Origin: WHSW01 sp963722175
Lineage (GTDB): Bacteria; Actinomycetota; Thermoleophilia; Solirubrobacterales; 70-9
NCBI GenBank assembly: GCA_963722175.1
Contig: CAVRKA010000007.1
Span: 1-64,000 of the forward strand
Direction of reading: 5' to 3'
DNA: 64,000 bases
Shown here: positions 6,564-15,548 of the stretch, piece after piece
How positions within the stretch are numbered: position 1 is the first letter of the stretch
Layout of the letters: each line of letters begins with the position of its first letter
The notes under the pieces: generated by a model
Database searches by the model: none
What the model saw: the letters and a program-made list of their open reading frames with translations, nothing else
What the model was told of the DNA's origin: nothing
Position numbers and translations under genes: made by a program

Positions 6564-8564
6564 ATGAGCGAGACGGCTGCAGCCGGGCGCGGCGAGCTGC
6601 TCTGGGAGCCCTCCGCGGAGGCGATCGAGCGCTCGAACATGACCCGGTACATGCGCTGGCTCGAGGCCGAGCGCGACCTCTCCTTCGACGACGACTACGA
6701 GGCGCTGCGGCGCTGGTCGATCGACTCGCTGGACGAGTTCTGGGCCTCGATCTGGGAGTACTTCGACGTGATCGGCGACGGCGACCCGACCACCGTGCTC
6801 GCCGACCGCTCGATGCCCGGGTCCGTCTGGTTCCCGGACGTCACCCTCAACTATGCCGAGCACGTCTTCCGCGATCGCGACGACGCCGGCATCGCGATCC
6901 GCCACCGGGCCGAGGACGGCGCACTCGGCGAGCTCACCTGGGGCGAGCTTCGCCGCCGGGTCGCCGCCTTCGCCGCCGGGCTGCGCTCGCTCGGCGTCGA
7001 GCGTGGCGACCGCGTCGTCGCCTACGTCCCGAACTCGCCCCAGGCGCTGATCGGCTTCCTCGCCACCGCCTCGATCGGCGCCACCTGGTCGTCGTGCTCA
7101 CCGGACTTCGGCGTCTCGACCGTGGTCGACCGGTTCGCGCAGATCGAGCCGAAGGTCCTGATCGCCGTCGACGGATACCGCTACAACGGCCGCGAGTTCG
7201 ACCGCATGGACGTCGTCGCCGAGCTCGAGGAGGCGATGCCGACCCTCTCCCACACCGTCCTCGTTCCCTACCTCGATCCGGACGCCAACCCCGCGCGCCT
7301 CGCCCACGGGATCGCCTGGTCCGAGGTCGAGACCGCCGGCGAGGGCGCCGAGCTCGCCTTCGAGCGGGTGCCGTTCGACCACCCGCTCTGGGTCCTCTAC
7401 TCCTCCGGCACCACGGGCCTGCCCAAGGCGATCGTCCAGGGCCACGGTGGGATCCTGCTCGAGCAGCTGAAGAAGCTCGGACTCCATCTCGACGCCCAGC
7501 CCGGCGACCGCGTCTTCTGGTTCACGACGACGGGCTGGATGATGTGGAACTTCCTCGTCGGGGTCCTGCTCACCGACGCCTCGATCGTCCTCTACGACGG
7601 CAGCCCCGGTCACCCCGACATGGGCGTGCTCTGGGACCTCGCCGAGGAGGCCGGGGTCACCTGCTTCGGAACCTCCGCCAGCTACATCGCCGCCTGCATG
7701 AAGGACGGGGTCGAGCCCGGCGCGGGACGCGACCTGACCGCCCTGCGCTCGGTCGGCTCCACGGGCTCCCCTCTCTCGCCCGAGGGCTTCCAGTGGGTCT
7801 ACGACCACATCGGCGAGGACACGTGGCTGTTCTCGACCTCCGGCGGCACCGACGTCTGCACCGCCTTCGTCGGCGGCGTCCCGATCCTCCCGGTCTACCG
7901 CGGCGAGCTTCAGGGCCGCTCCCTCGGCTGCGCCGTCGAGGCCTGGGACGAGGACGGCAACGCCGTGATCGAGGAGGTCGGCGAGCTGGTCATCACCGAG
8001 CCGATGCCGTCGATGCCGGCCTTCCTCTGGGGCGACGCCGACGGCTCGCGCTACCGCGAGAGCTACTTCGACATGTTTCCGGGGATCTGGCGCCACGGCG
8101 ACTGGATCGAGATCACCTCGCGCGGCACGGCGATCATCTACGGGCGCTCAGACTCGACCATCAACCGCTCCGGGATCCGGATGGGCACCTCGGAGATCTA
8201 CCGCGCGGTCGCCTCGATCGACGAGATCACCGACGCCGTGGTCGTCGACGTCCCGCGCCCCGGGACCGAGGGCTGGATGCCGCTGTTCGTCGTCCTCCGC
8301 CCCGGCGCGTCCCTCGACGACGCGCTGATCGCGGAGATCGCGAGGCGGATCCGCGAGCGCTGCTCCCCCCGCCACGTCCCCGATCGGGTCTACGAGATCG
8401 CCGAGGTGCCGCGGACGCTGAGCGGCAAGGTGCTCGAGGTGCCGGTGAAGCGGATCCTGATGGGCACGCCGCCCGAGCGGGTGGCCTCGCGAGATTCGCT
8501 AGCCAACCCCGACGCGCTCGACTACTTCGTCGACCTCGCTCGCGACCTGGAAGCGACGAGCTGA
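6564..8564 (+). CDS. aacS: Acetoacetyl-CoA synthetase
   Basis: 666 residues, the usual size of acetoacetate-CoA ligase, which activates acetoacetate with ATP and CoA through an acyl-adenylate. The N-terminal segment with MTRYMRWLE, the ATP-binding loop YSSGTTGLPK at 279-288, the GHGGILLEQLKKLGLH segment and the TTTGWMMWN motif are characteristic of this subfamily rather than acetyl-CoA synthetase; the C-terminal lysine region reads RTLSGKVLEVPVK. It would let acetoacetate released by HMG-CoA lyase (encoded at 25 kb) re-enter acyl-CoA metabolism. The 3' end overlaps the convergent diguanylate cyclase gene by 66 bases. Confidence 0.93.
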   Translation: MSETAAAGRGELLWEPSAEAIERSNMTRYMRWLEAERDLSFDDDYEALRRWSIDSLDEFWASIWEYFDVIGDGDPTTVLADRSMPGSVWFPDVTLNYAEHVFRDRDDAGIAIRHRAEDGALGELTWGELRRRVAAFAAGLRSLGVERGDRVVAYVPNSPQALIGFLATASIGATWSSCSPDFGVSTVVDRFAQIEPKVLIAVDGYRYNGREFDRMDVVAELEEAMPTLSHTVLVPYLDPDANPARLAHGIAWSEVETAGEGAELAFERVPFDHPLWVLYSSGTTGLPKAIVQGHGGILLEQLKKLGLHLDAQPGDRVFWFTTTGWMMWNFLVGVLLTDASIVLYDGSPGHPDMGVLWDLAEEAGVTCFGTSASYIAACMKDGVEPGAGRDLTALRSVGSTGSPLSPEGFQWVYDHIGEDTWLFSTSGGTDVCTAFVGGVPILPVYRGELQGRSLGCAVEAWDEDGNAVIEEVGELVITEPMPSMPAFLWGDADGSRYRESYFDMFPGIWRHGDWIEITSRGTAIIYGRSDSTINRSGIRMGTSEIYRAVASIDEITDAVVVDVPRPGTEGWMPLFVVLRPGASLDDALIAEIARRIRERCSPRHVPDRVYEIAEVPRTLSGKVLEVPVKRILMGTPPERVASRDSLANPDALDYFVDLARDLEATS

Positions 8565-9671
8565 CTGCGGGGCGAGCTCGACCCGGTTACGGCCCCGCTC
8601 CTTGGCCTCGTAGAGGGCGCGGTCGGCGGCCTCGACCAGATCACGGAGCCCGAGCCCGCCGGGCCGGTGAACCGCGATCCCGAAGCTGGCGGTGAGCGGC
8701 GGCCGCTCGTCGGCGAACTCGGTCTCGATCGCGACCCGGAGCCGCTCGGCAAGCGCCAGCGCCCCCGCGTCATCCGTCTCCGGAGCGACGATCGCGAACT
8801 CCTCGCCGCCGGTACGCGCGGTGATCTCGATCGCGCGGGTGACCTCGCCCAGGGTCCTCGACAGACGGCGCAGCGCCCGATCGCCGGCCGGATGGCCGAA
8901 CGAGTCGTTGTAGCGCTTGAAGTAATCGAGATCGAGCAGGATCAGCGCAAGCGGCCTCCCGGTCCGATCCGATCGCTCCAGCTCCTGCGCGATCCCCTCG
9001 CGCAGGGCGCGCCGGTTGTTGAGTCCGGTCAGGGGATCGGTGCGGGCATCGCTCTGAAGCTCGGCGACGAAGGCGCGCACCTGCGCCGACAGCCCCGCCA
9101 GGACGACGGCGGCGACGATCGAGGTCCCCGCCAGCATCGCCAGCGACAGGCCACTCGGCAGCGCATCGGGTCCCGCGATCCGGGTTGCGACGGCGTAGAC
9201 GGCGACCGCGAACGCGCCGTGGGCCGCGGTCGCCGTGCGGCCGAGGAAGGTGGCGGCGGCGATCACCACCCAGGCGAAATAGAGCGCGTACGAGGGCGCC
9301 GCCTCGGGGCCGGCGAAGGCGATCACGACGCCGACGAGCACCGAGCCGACCGCCGGCACGAGCGTCAGCAGCCACATCGGCGTGCGTGCGAAGGAGATCA
9401 CCAGTCCCACCGCGACCAGGAAGCCCGCCGCGGCGACCGCGGTCAGAACGAGCTCGTGGCGCCCGCTTGGTCCGGCGGCCGGAAGCAGGAGCGTCAGCAG
9501 CAGCAGAACGGCGCCGGCGCCGAACATGATCGCCAGCGTGCGGGCGATCGTGGCGCGCTCGGCCTCGACCCCGAATCGGGTCCGATCGAAGCGCCAATCG
9601 AGCCGGCGCCGCAGGATCCTGACGGCGGATCGCGCCGGATTATGCCCCCCGGAACCAGCAAAGCTCCGCAC
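8499..9671 (-). CDS. Membrane-bound diguanylate cyclase (GGDEF)
   Basis: About 390 residues. The frame stays open well upstream, but GTG 9671 is preceded at good distance by GGAGG and lies next to an AT-rich intergenic region, so it is the best start. Five to six hydrophobic helices (about residues 50-205) form an N-terminal sensor-like membrane domain, followed by a GGDEF domain: TDPLTGLNNRR, the substrate segment DLDYFKRYND, and the signature GGEEF at 288-292. No RxxD inhibitory site was noted before the signature. It should make cyclic di-GMP from two GTP. Its 3' end overlaps acetoacetyl-CoA synthetase tail to tail. Divergent from the di-iron protein gene across a strong dyad. Confidence 0.88.
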   Translation of the reverse strand: MRSFAGSGGHNPARSAVRILRRRLDWRFDRTRFGVEAERATIARTLAIMFGAGAVLLLLTLLLPAAGPSGRHELVLTAVAAAGFLVAVGLVISFARTPMWLLTLVPAVGSVLVGVVIAFAGPEAAPSYALYFAWVVIAAATFLGRTATAAHGAFAVAVYAVATRIAGPDALPSGLSLAMLAGTSIVAAVVLAGLSAQVRAFVAELQSDARTDPLTGLNNRRALREGIAQELERSDRTGRPLALILLDLDYFKRYNDSFGHPAGDRALRRLSRTLGEVTRAIEITARTGGEEFAIVAPETDDAGALALAERLRVAIETEFADERPPLTASFGIAVHRPGGLGLRDLVEAADRALYEAKERGRNRVELAPQSARRFQVASEVDEVVERVGVG

Positions 9672-9695
9672 CCTCAACACACCTCCGATATCCCT

Positions 9696-9776
9696 ATCGG
9701 CCGGCAGCAGGCAGACCTTTAGCCCTCTGGACACAACTTCATATGAACTTAACATTAGGTCCAGAGGGCGGCCGAT
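9696..9776. promoter_or_regulatory. Nested inverted repeats in divergent promoter region
   Basis: An inner perfect 10-bp inverted repeat CCCTCTGGAC (9723-9732) / GTCCAGAGGG (9759-9768) is flanked by an outer 8-bp pair ATCGGCCG (9696-9703) / CGGCCGAT (9769-9776). The spacer is the most AT-rich stretch of this part and contains the palindrome TTCATATGAA (9738-9747). It lies between the divergent diguanylate cyclase and di-iron protein genes, so it could be a shared operator or a structured 5' leader for the plus-strand gene. Confidence 0.55.
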
Positions 9777-9836
9777 CAGCCGGACGTAGGATTGGCGCGG
9801 CGAGGAGGTCGCCTCCCATGGATCGTGAGGAGTGAG

Positions 9837-10913
9837 ATGAGCCAGCCGACCGTGGTCGAGTTCGACCTCGACCGGTATCTGCGCAACTCGAAGAAGGTCG
9901 ACCTCTCGGGGATCGAGTGGGACCGGATCGCCGACCATCCCCTCTCGGACGGTGACGTCATGTGCCTGCACTACATGATGGACATCGAGACCCACACGGT
10001 GATCTACCTGCGCGACCTGCTCGCCACCCCGGCCGCCGCCGACCCGCAGGTCACCGCGTTCCTCTCCTGCTGGGTCTACGAGGAGCTCTGGCACGGTGAG
10101 GCATTCGCCGACTTCTTGCGCTCATACGGGATCGAGGAGCCGTTCGAACCGAAGCTCCCCGATGGCCGCACTCCGCTGCCCACCCACCCCAACCGCTGGC
10201 GCAACCTGCGCGTGAAGCTCGGCGTCGGCAACGGCCTGGGCATCCTGCCGACGATGCTCGGGTCGCGCCTCACCCGCCATTTCGTCGCCATTCACATGAT
10301 GTGGGGAGCGGTCAACGAGCTGACGACGCTGACCGGCTACTACGCGCTGATCCGCCGCTGCGACCACCCGATCCTGCACCAGCTGCTGCGCAAGGTGATC
10401 CAGGACGAGCGCCGCCATTTCGCCTTCTACCGCGCCCAGGCGAAGGCGCGGATGGAGAGCTCGCGGACCGCGCGCGTCCTCGTCCGCTGGGTGCTGAAGC
10501 ACCTCTGGACGCCGGTCGGCGCCGGGGTCAAGTCCGAGCAGGAGGTCGACGCGCTGGCGCTGTATCTGTTCGGCGACTCGGACGAGGGTCGCGAGCAGAT
10601 TCGCGGCATCGACCAGACGATCGCCGCGATCCCCGGGCTCGAGGGCCTGGCGCTGCTCGAGGATTACCTCGCCGCCGCGCTCGAGCGCGCCGCCGCGCGC
10701 CCGGGCTGGGCCGGCGTCGCCCCGGCCGGACGCCGCGGCCCCGCCCCCGCCCCCGCCCACTGGCGGGACTCCGCCGACGGTCGCGCCGACGTGATGCCCG
10801 CCACCTCGGCGATCGAGCGCCGCGAGGAGGCGGCGATGGCGCGGATCCTCAGCCGCGCACGCCCGGACGCGGGGGCAGAACAGGATGTCCGCGGCGTAGC
10901 CGCGGACCATTGA
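9837..10913 (+). CDS. Ferritin-like di-iron protein (acyl desaturase/AurF-like)
   Basis: 358 residues from ATG 9837, which follows a GTGAGGAG Shine-Dalgarno; an upstream GTG at 9792 is less likely. The helical core carries a complete carboxylate-bridged di-iron ligand set: E51 with H53 nearby (IETHTV), E83-x-x-H86 (EELWHGEAF), E161 (AVNELTTL) and E191-x-x-H194 (DERRHFAFY). This pattern fits ferritin-like oxygenases such as acyl-ACP desaturases or N-oxygenases; the substrate is unknown. The C-terminal 50 residues are low-complexity (Ala/Pro/Arg) and the last codons are formed by a perfect palindrome (10887-10907). No ferredoxin gene is adjacent. Confidence 0.78.
   Translation: MSQPTVVEFDLDRYLRNSKKVDLSGIEWDRIADHPLSDGDVMCLHYMMDIETHTVIYLRDLLATPAAADPQVTAFLSCWVYEELWHGEAFADFLRSYGIEEPFEPKLPDGRTPLPTHPNRWRNLRVKLGVGNGLGILPTMLGSRLTRHFVAIHMMWGAVNELTTLTGYYALIRRCDHPILHQLLRKVIQDERRHFAFYRAQAKARMESSRTARVLVRWVLKHLWTPVGAGVKSEQEVDALALYLFGDSDEGREQIRGIDQTIAAIPGLEGLALLEDYLAAALERAAARPGWAGVAPAGRRGPAPAPAHWRDSADGRADVMPATSAIERREEAAMARILSRARPDAGAEQDVRGVAADH
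10887..10907. repeat. Perfect palindrome at the 3' end of the di-iron gene
   Basis: Arms GTCCGCGGC and GCCGCGGAC separated by GTA form a 9-bp stem with a 3-base loop. It encodes the final codons of the di-iron protein and ends 6 bases before its stop. It may act as a terminator stem between this gene and the convergent deaminase gene, or be a REP-like element. Confidence 0.65.
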
Positions 10914-10945
10914 TTCCAGCGGGAGCGGAGGACGTGGCGCGTTGT

Positions 10946-12199
10946 TCAGCCGATGCCGAGGCGTGCGGCTCGCTCGCGCGCCCGGGCCACGACGTCCTCG
11001 GCCCCCTCGACCACGCCGCCCCGCATCAGGGCCCGGCCCGCGACGACGGTCGTGTCGACGACCGAGCCCGAGGCCGCGTAGACGAGCCCGGCGTCGAGCG
11101 CACCGAGCGAGAGCTGCGGCTCATCGGTGCGGACGAGCAGGAAGTCGGCCGGCGCGCCGACCGCCAGGCCGCGCCCGCCCAGGAGGCCCGAGCGCCGGCC
11201 CGTCGCGATCGCCAGGCACTCGGTCGCGGTCACCGCGGCCGGGTCCCGGGCCTCGTTCTTCTGCAGGAGCGCGAACGTCTTCGCGTCGGAGAGCAGGTCG
11301 AGCGAGTTGTTGGACCCCGGGCCGTCAGTCCCGAGGCCGACCTCGATTCCGACCTGGCGCGCGTCGATGTACGGGAAGACACGCCCGACGGCGAGCTTCA
11401 GGTTCGCGACCGGATTGGTCACCACCGTGGCGCCGCGCTCGGCGATCAGCTCGAGCTCGGCGCGGTCGAGCCAGCACCCGTGGGCGAGGACCGTGTGCGG
11501 GCCGAGCAGGCCGACGCGGTCGAGATAGGCCGCCGGGCGCTCATCGTGCTGGGCCAGGCAGCTCTCGACCTCGTCCTCGGTCTCCGAGAGGTGGATCTGG
11601 ACCGGGATCCGGAGCTCCGCCGAGCGCTCCGCGACCCAGCGCAGCGAACGCTCGGAGACCGAGTAGATCGCGTGCGGGGCGAATCCGGGACGCGCCAGCT
11701 CGCCCCCGGCCTCCGTGATCTGCTCGAGGCTGCGCTCGGCGTCGGCGCACGCGCGCTCGGACTTCGCCGGATCGGAGTCGTCGATCAGCGGCGCCGCGGT
11801 CACAGCCCGGAGGCCCGCATCCTCGACGGCGCGCGCGGTTGCGTGCGCGTGCCAGTACATGTCCCAGAAGGACGTCGTCCCGGTGCGGATCATCTCGACG
11901 CAGGCCAGGCGAGTGCCCCAGTACACGTCGTCGTCGTCCATCCGCTTCTCGACCGGCCAGATGTGATCGGTCAGCCACTCCATCAGCGGCAGGTCGTCGG
12001 CGAAGCCGCGGAACAGGGTCATCGCGGCGTGGGTATGACCGTTGACCAGGCCGGGGATCAGCGCCATCCCGGCGCCGTCCAGGACCTCGTCGCCGGCCTC
12101 CGGCTCGACGCCTGGACCAAGCGCGACGATCGCACCGGCCTCGCATCGCAGCCCGACCGCGACCCGTTCGTCCGTCACGTTGGTGACCGCCAGTCCCAC
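10946..12199 (-). CDS. mtaD: MTA/SAH deaminase (amidohydrolase)
   Basis: 417 residues of the amidohydrolase superfamily, deaminase branch. Metal and substrate residues are visible: PGLVNGHTH with H55/H57, PHAIYS (H176), IHLSETEDE with H203 and the catalytic glutamate, LAHGCW (H240) and the metal aspartate D292 in GTDGPGSNN. The motif HAAMTLFRGFADDLPLMEWL region is typical of 5-methylthioadenosine / S-adenosylhomocysteine deaminases, which convert MTA to methylthioinosine or SAH to S-inosylhomocysteine. A compact nucleoside phosphorylase is encoded 5 kb away. Related TrzN/AtzB-type hydrolases share the fold, so substrate assignment is by family only. Confidence 0.85.
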   Translation of the reverse strand: MGLAVTNVTDERVAVGLRCEAGAIVALGPGVEPEAGDEVLDGAGMALIPGLVNGHTHAAMTLFRGFADDLPLMEWLTDHIWPVEKRMDDDDVYWGTRLACVEMIRTGTTSFWDMYWHAHATARAVEDAGLRAVTAAPLIDDSDPAKSERACADAERSLEQITEAGGELARPGFAPHAIYSVSERSLRWVAERSAELRIPVQIHLSETEDEVESCLAQHDERPAAYLDRVGLLGPHTVLAHGCWLDRAELELIAERGATVVTNPVANLKLAVGRVFPYIDARQVGIEVGLGTDGPGSNNSLDLLSDAKTFALLQKNEARDPAAVTATECLAIATGRRSGLLGGRGLAVGAPADFLLVRTDEPQLSLGALDAGLVYAASGSVVDTTVVAGRALMRGGVVEGAEDVVARARERAARLGIG

Positions 12200-12254
12200 T
12201 CGTCCAAGCGTATGTCAGGTGCCGCCGTGGCGATACGGTGGCCACTGACGAACC

Positions 12255-13913
12255 ATGGTCGATCGAATCGCTTCGAGGCGAGTTGTCGGTGACGCGGTCG
12301 GGCAGCTGCTCGGCCGCGCCACGATGCCCCTGTACGCCGCGGCGACGCTGGGGCGCGCCGGGGTCCTCGCCCCAGTCCGCCCCGACCACGCCCTGCGGAC
12401 GCTGGCGGCGATCCGCCGCCGCGGCGCGATCGGTGGCGCCCTGGTGGGGGCGGCGCTCCGCCACGGCGAGCGGACCGCGCTCGTCGACGAGCGCGGCGCG
12501 GTCAGCTTCGCCGAGCTCCACGAGCGCTCGAACGCGCTCGCCAACCAGCTCCTCCGGCTCGGCCTGCGAGCCGGCGACGGGGTCGCGATCCTCTGCCGCA
12601 ACCACCGTGGCTTCGTCGACGCGACGTTCGGCTGCGCGAAGGCCGGGCTGCGCGCCATCTACCTCAACACCGGCTTCGCCGGGCCGCAGATCGCCGACGT
12701 CTGCGAGCGCGAGGGCGCGCGGCTGCTGATCTACGACGCCGAGTTCACCGACCTCGTCGCCGGCGCCGCGGCCGGCCGCGACTCGATCCTCGCCTGGGTC
12801 GACGAGGGGACCTTGCCGAACGAGCCGACGCTCGACGAGCTGATCGCAGCCGGCGACACCGCCGACCCGCCGGCGCCCCCGGAGCCGGCGACGACGGTGA
12901 TGCTGACCAGCGGAACCACGGGAACTCCGAAGGGCGCGCCGCGCCAGCCGACGAGCTCCAGCGGCGCGGTCGTCGCCCTGTTCTCGAAGGTCCCGTTCCG
13001 GGCCCGGGAGACGACCATGATCGCCGTGCCGATGTTCCACTCGCTCGGCTTCGCCCACCTCTCGGTCGCCGTGGCGCTCGGCTCGACGATCGTCACCCGC
13101 CGGCGCTTCGATCCGGCCGCGACCCTCGACGACGTCGCCGAGCACGGAGTCACCGCGCTGATCGTCGTGCCGGCGATGCTGCAGCGGATCCTCGAGCTCG
13201 GACCCGACGAGATCGCGCGCCGGGACACCTCCACCCTGCGGATCATCTTCTGCGGCGGCTCCCAGCTTCCGGGGGCCGTGGCGAGCGCGACGATGGACAC
13301 CTTCGGCGAGGTCGTCTACAACCTCTACGGCTCGACCGAGGTCGCCTGGGCGACGATCGGCACGCCGGAGGACCTGCGCGCCGCTCCCGGCTGTTGCGGG
13401 CGCCCACCCCGGGGCACCGTCGTCCGCCTGTTCGACGAGCACGGCGAACCGATCGACGAGCCCGGCGTCAGCGGCCGGATCTTCGTCTCGAACGGCTACG
13501 AGTTCTCCGGCTACACCGGCGGCGAGACGAAGGAGGTGCTCGACGGGCTGATGTCGTCCGGCGACGTCGGACACTTCGACCCCGGCGGGCGTCTGCACAT
13601 CGACGGCCGCGACGACGAGATGATCGTCTCGGGCGGCGAGAACGTCTTCCCGCAGGAGGTCGAGGAGCTGCTCCTGCGCCACCCCGGGATCGCCGATGTC
13701 GCGGTGATCGGGGTCGCCGACGAGGAGTTCGGCCACCGCCTGCGGGCGTTCGTCGTCGGCGCCTCCTCCGGGCCCCCCGGCGAGGAGGAGGTCCGCGACT
13801 ACGTGCGCTCGAACCTCGCTCGCTACAAGGTCCCGCGCGACGTCGTCTTCGTGGACGAGCTGCCCCGCAACGCGACCGGCAAGGTGCTGAAGCGCGAGCT
13901 CGCCGCGCGCTGA
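12255..13913 (+). CDS. AMP-dependent acyl-CoA synthetase (FadD-like)
   Basis: 552 residues. Adenylate-forming enzyme with the phosphate-binding loop MLTSGTTGTPKG at 216-227, the NLYGSTEVAW motif, the hinge segment GRLHIDGRDDEMIVSGG and the C-terminal catalytic lysine context PRNATGKVLK. It is soluble and most like long- or medium-chain fatty acyl-CoA ligases; chain length cannot be predicted. The gene starts 55 bases from the divergent deaminase gene. A 67-residue N-terminal extension with small hydrophobic stretches precedes the core. It fits the acyl-CoA theme of the surrounding genes. Confidence 0.9.
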   Translation: MVDRIASRRVVGDAVGQLLGRATMPLYAAATLGRAGVLAPVRPDHALRTLAAIRRRGAIGGALVGAALRHGERTALVDERGAVSFAELHERSNALANQLLRLGLRAGDGVAILCRNHRGFVDATFGCAKAGLRAIYLNTGFAGPQIADVCEREGARLLIYDAEFTDLVAGAAAGRDSILAWVDEGTLPNEPTLDELIAAGDTADPPAPPEPATTVMLTSGTTGTPKGAPRQPTSSSGAVVALFSKVPFRARETTMIAVPMFHSLGFAHLSVAVALGSTIVTRRRFDPAATLDDVAEHGVTALIVVPAMLQRILELGPDEIARRDTSTLRIIFCGGSQLPGAVASATMDTFGEVVYNLYGSTEVAWATIGTPEDLRAAPGCCGRPPRGTVVRLFDEHGEPIDEPGVSGRIFVSNGYEFSGYTGGETKEVLDGLMSSGDVGHFDPGGRLHIDGRDDEMIVSGGENVFPQEVEELLLRHPGIADVAVIGVADEEFGHRLRAFVVGASSGPPGEEEVRDYVRSNLARYKVPRDVVFVDELPRNATGKVLKRELAAR

Positions 13914-13993
13914 GCCCACGACGGTCGTCTTCTTCATCGCCCGGGACTCAAGCCCGCCGTTTGCGGCGTCGATGGGATTCCGAGGCCTCGACC

Positions 13994-15487
13994 GTGGCTC
14001 GCGCTTTGAGAATCGGACTCGCCGGACTCGCGACGCTCGCCGCCGCGTGCGTCGCCGGCCCGGCGGCGGCGATTGCCGGGGGTGATCGGGCTGCGGCCGC
14101 GGTGGACGCGAAGCCGACCAAGCTCTTCGTCCAGGACGCCGCCGGCGGATCGCTGCTGCCGGCGCGCGGCGCACGCATCTACCGGCTCACGCTGCGCGGG
14201 GTGAATCCGAGGACGCTCTGGTTTCACAACCGGCCGGGCAATCGCCAGGGCACGGTCTCGAACCGTGCCCTGCTCGAGCTCCTCTTCGGCGGAGCCGGCC
14301 CCGGGCCGCGCAACGTGGCGATCGACGCCTGGGATCCGAAGCGCCGCCGGGACGTGGTCATGGGAGTAGCGCTTCTGAGCGGCGAGTGGAACGCCCGCAA
14401 GCGCGTCCTGAGCTATCGGGTCCGCGAGCTCAACGGCTCCGGCGGTGCGCACGCGGTTGATCGGAGGCTGCCTCGCCATTTCGAGGATGCCGGTGTCTTC
14501 GTCGACGAGATCTGCACCCACGACCGCTGTGCGCGCGCCGGGGAAGTCAGCACGAGGGGCGAGGTGATCACCAAGGTCTTCGTCCAGGACGCCGCGTCGG
14601 CGACCTTCGAGCCCGACGGCGCACACCCCGGCGACTACACGCTCACGTTGCATGGGGCGAACCCGCGGACCCTCTGGTTTCAGTCCCCTCCGGGACGGCT
14701 CGAGGGAACGGTCCCGAACCAGCGGGCGCTCGACCCCTTCTTCCGTGAGCCGGGCGAGGAACCGCCCAACGCCGCGATCGACGCCTGGGATCCGCGTACA
14801 AGGGACGACGTCACCCTCGGGTTCAAGGTCCTGGACGGCGAGTGGGACGCGGCGGCGGGCGTCTTGCGCTACCGCGTACATCGGCTCCGTGGAGGCGAGG
14901 GCGGTGCGCTGCCGCACCGCCTCAGGCGGATCGGCCTGTTCATCGACGATTGCGGTGCGGGGTGCCAGGACCTGATCAAGAACCTGATCGACCTCGGCAT
15001 CTACCTGAACAAGTTCTTCGGCGATCGCCAGACGTGCACCGGGATCATCGAGAACCTGACCGCGCCGTATCCGATGGACACGCCCCCGCCGGGCAACACC
15101 ACGGGCACGCTCAACTGGCAGAGCGACGACTACGCCAGCGCGAGCAGCTGGGACACGAACCCGCCGCGAGTGGTCCCGTACACGGACCCGTTCTACCACG
15201 AGAGCGGCGCGAGCGGGTCAACGCTCGCCGGCTGGACCACCGTCGGCTACTGGCTCCACGACTGCTGGAACGTCGTCAACTACGCGGGGGCCGCGGGCAC
15301 CGTCAGCATCTACGCCTCCGATCCGTACTACGGCTCGAACAACTTCGCGTGCACGGCGACGGGAGCCTTAACGTGCTTCCTGGACGGAGACACCCTCGGC
15401 GGTGACCACCTCGTCGTCGAGTACTGCATCATGGGTCCGGGTGGCTGGAGCCCCGCCCCCTACTGCCGCAATCAGGACGAGCCCTAA
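13994..15487 (+). CDS. Secreted protein with two copies of an unrecognised domain
   Basis: About 497 residues from GTG 13994, chosen because it gives a clear signal peptide (MARALRIGLAGLATLAAACV, cleavage near residue 27-37) although the frame is open far upstream through the previous gene. Two domains of about 125 residues are internal repeats: about 43-172 and 194-320. Each contains the shared blocks [KL]xFVQDAA, NPRTLWF, GTV.N, AIDAWDP and GEW...VL.YRV, and each ends in a hydrophobic strand plus a Cys pair. A cysteine- and tyrosine-rich C-terminal region (about 325-497) with no repeat follows. I do not recognise the family; a beta-sandwich extracellular module is a guess. No operon partner is obvious. 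Confidence 0.75.
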   Translation: MARALRIGLAGLATLAAACVAGPAAAIAGGDRAAAAVDAKPTKLFVQDAAGGSLLPARGARIYRLTLRGVNPRTLWFHNRPGNRQGTVSNRALLELLFGGAGPGPRNVAIDAWDPKRRRDVVMGVALLSGEWNARKRVLSYRVRELNGSGGAHAVDRRLPRHFEDAGVFVDEICTHDRCARAGEVSTRGEVITKVFVQDAASATFEPDGAHPGDYTLTLHGANPRTLWFQSPPGRLEGTVPNQRALDPFFREPGEEPPNAAIDAWDPRTRDDVTLGFKVLDGEWDAAAGVLRYRVHRLRGGEGGALPHRLRRIGLFIDDCGAGCQDLIKNLIDLGIYLNKFFGDRQTCTGIIENLTAPYPMDTPPPGNTTGTLNWQSDDYASASSWDTNPPRVVPYTDPFYHESGASGSTLAGWTTVGYWLHDCWNVVNYAGAAGTVSIYASDPYYGSNNFACTATGALTCFLDGDTLGGDHLVVEYCIMGPGGWSPAPYCRNQDEP

Positions 15488-15548
15488 GTCCGCGGCGAAC
15501 AGCAGCTCGAGGCGGCCTGGTCACCAGCTCGAGCTTGGCCGGGAAGTG

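Noticed and set aside
10301..12292. A 663-codon plus-strand open frame through the di-iron and deaminase region
   Set aside because: It runs antisense and out of frame to two clear genes and its product is Arg/Pro-rich low-complexity text, a shadow of high G+C.
13394..13993. Upstream extension of the duplicated-domain protein
   Set aside because: The 200 extra residues are an out-of-frame reading of the acyl-CoA ligase; the signal peptide begins at 13994.
11541..14174. An 877-codon minus-strand open frame
   Set aside because: It is antisense to the acyl-CoA ligase gene, and part of it repeats the deaminase text in the wrong frame.
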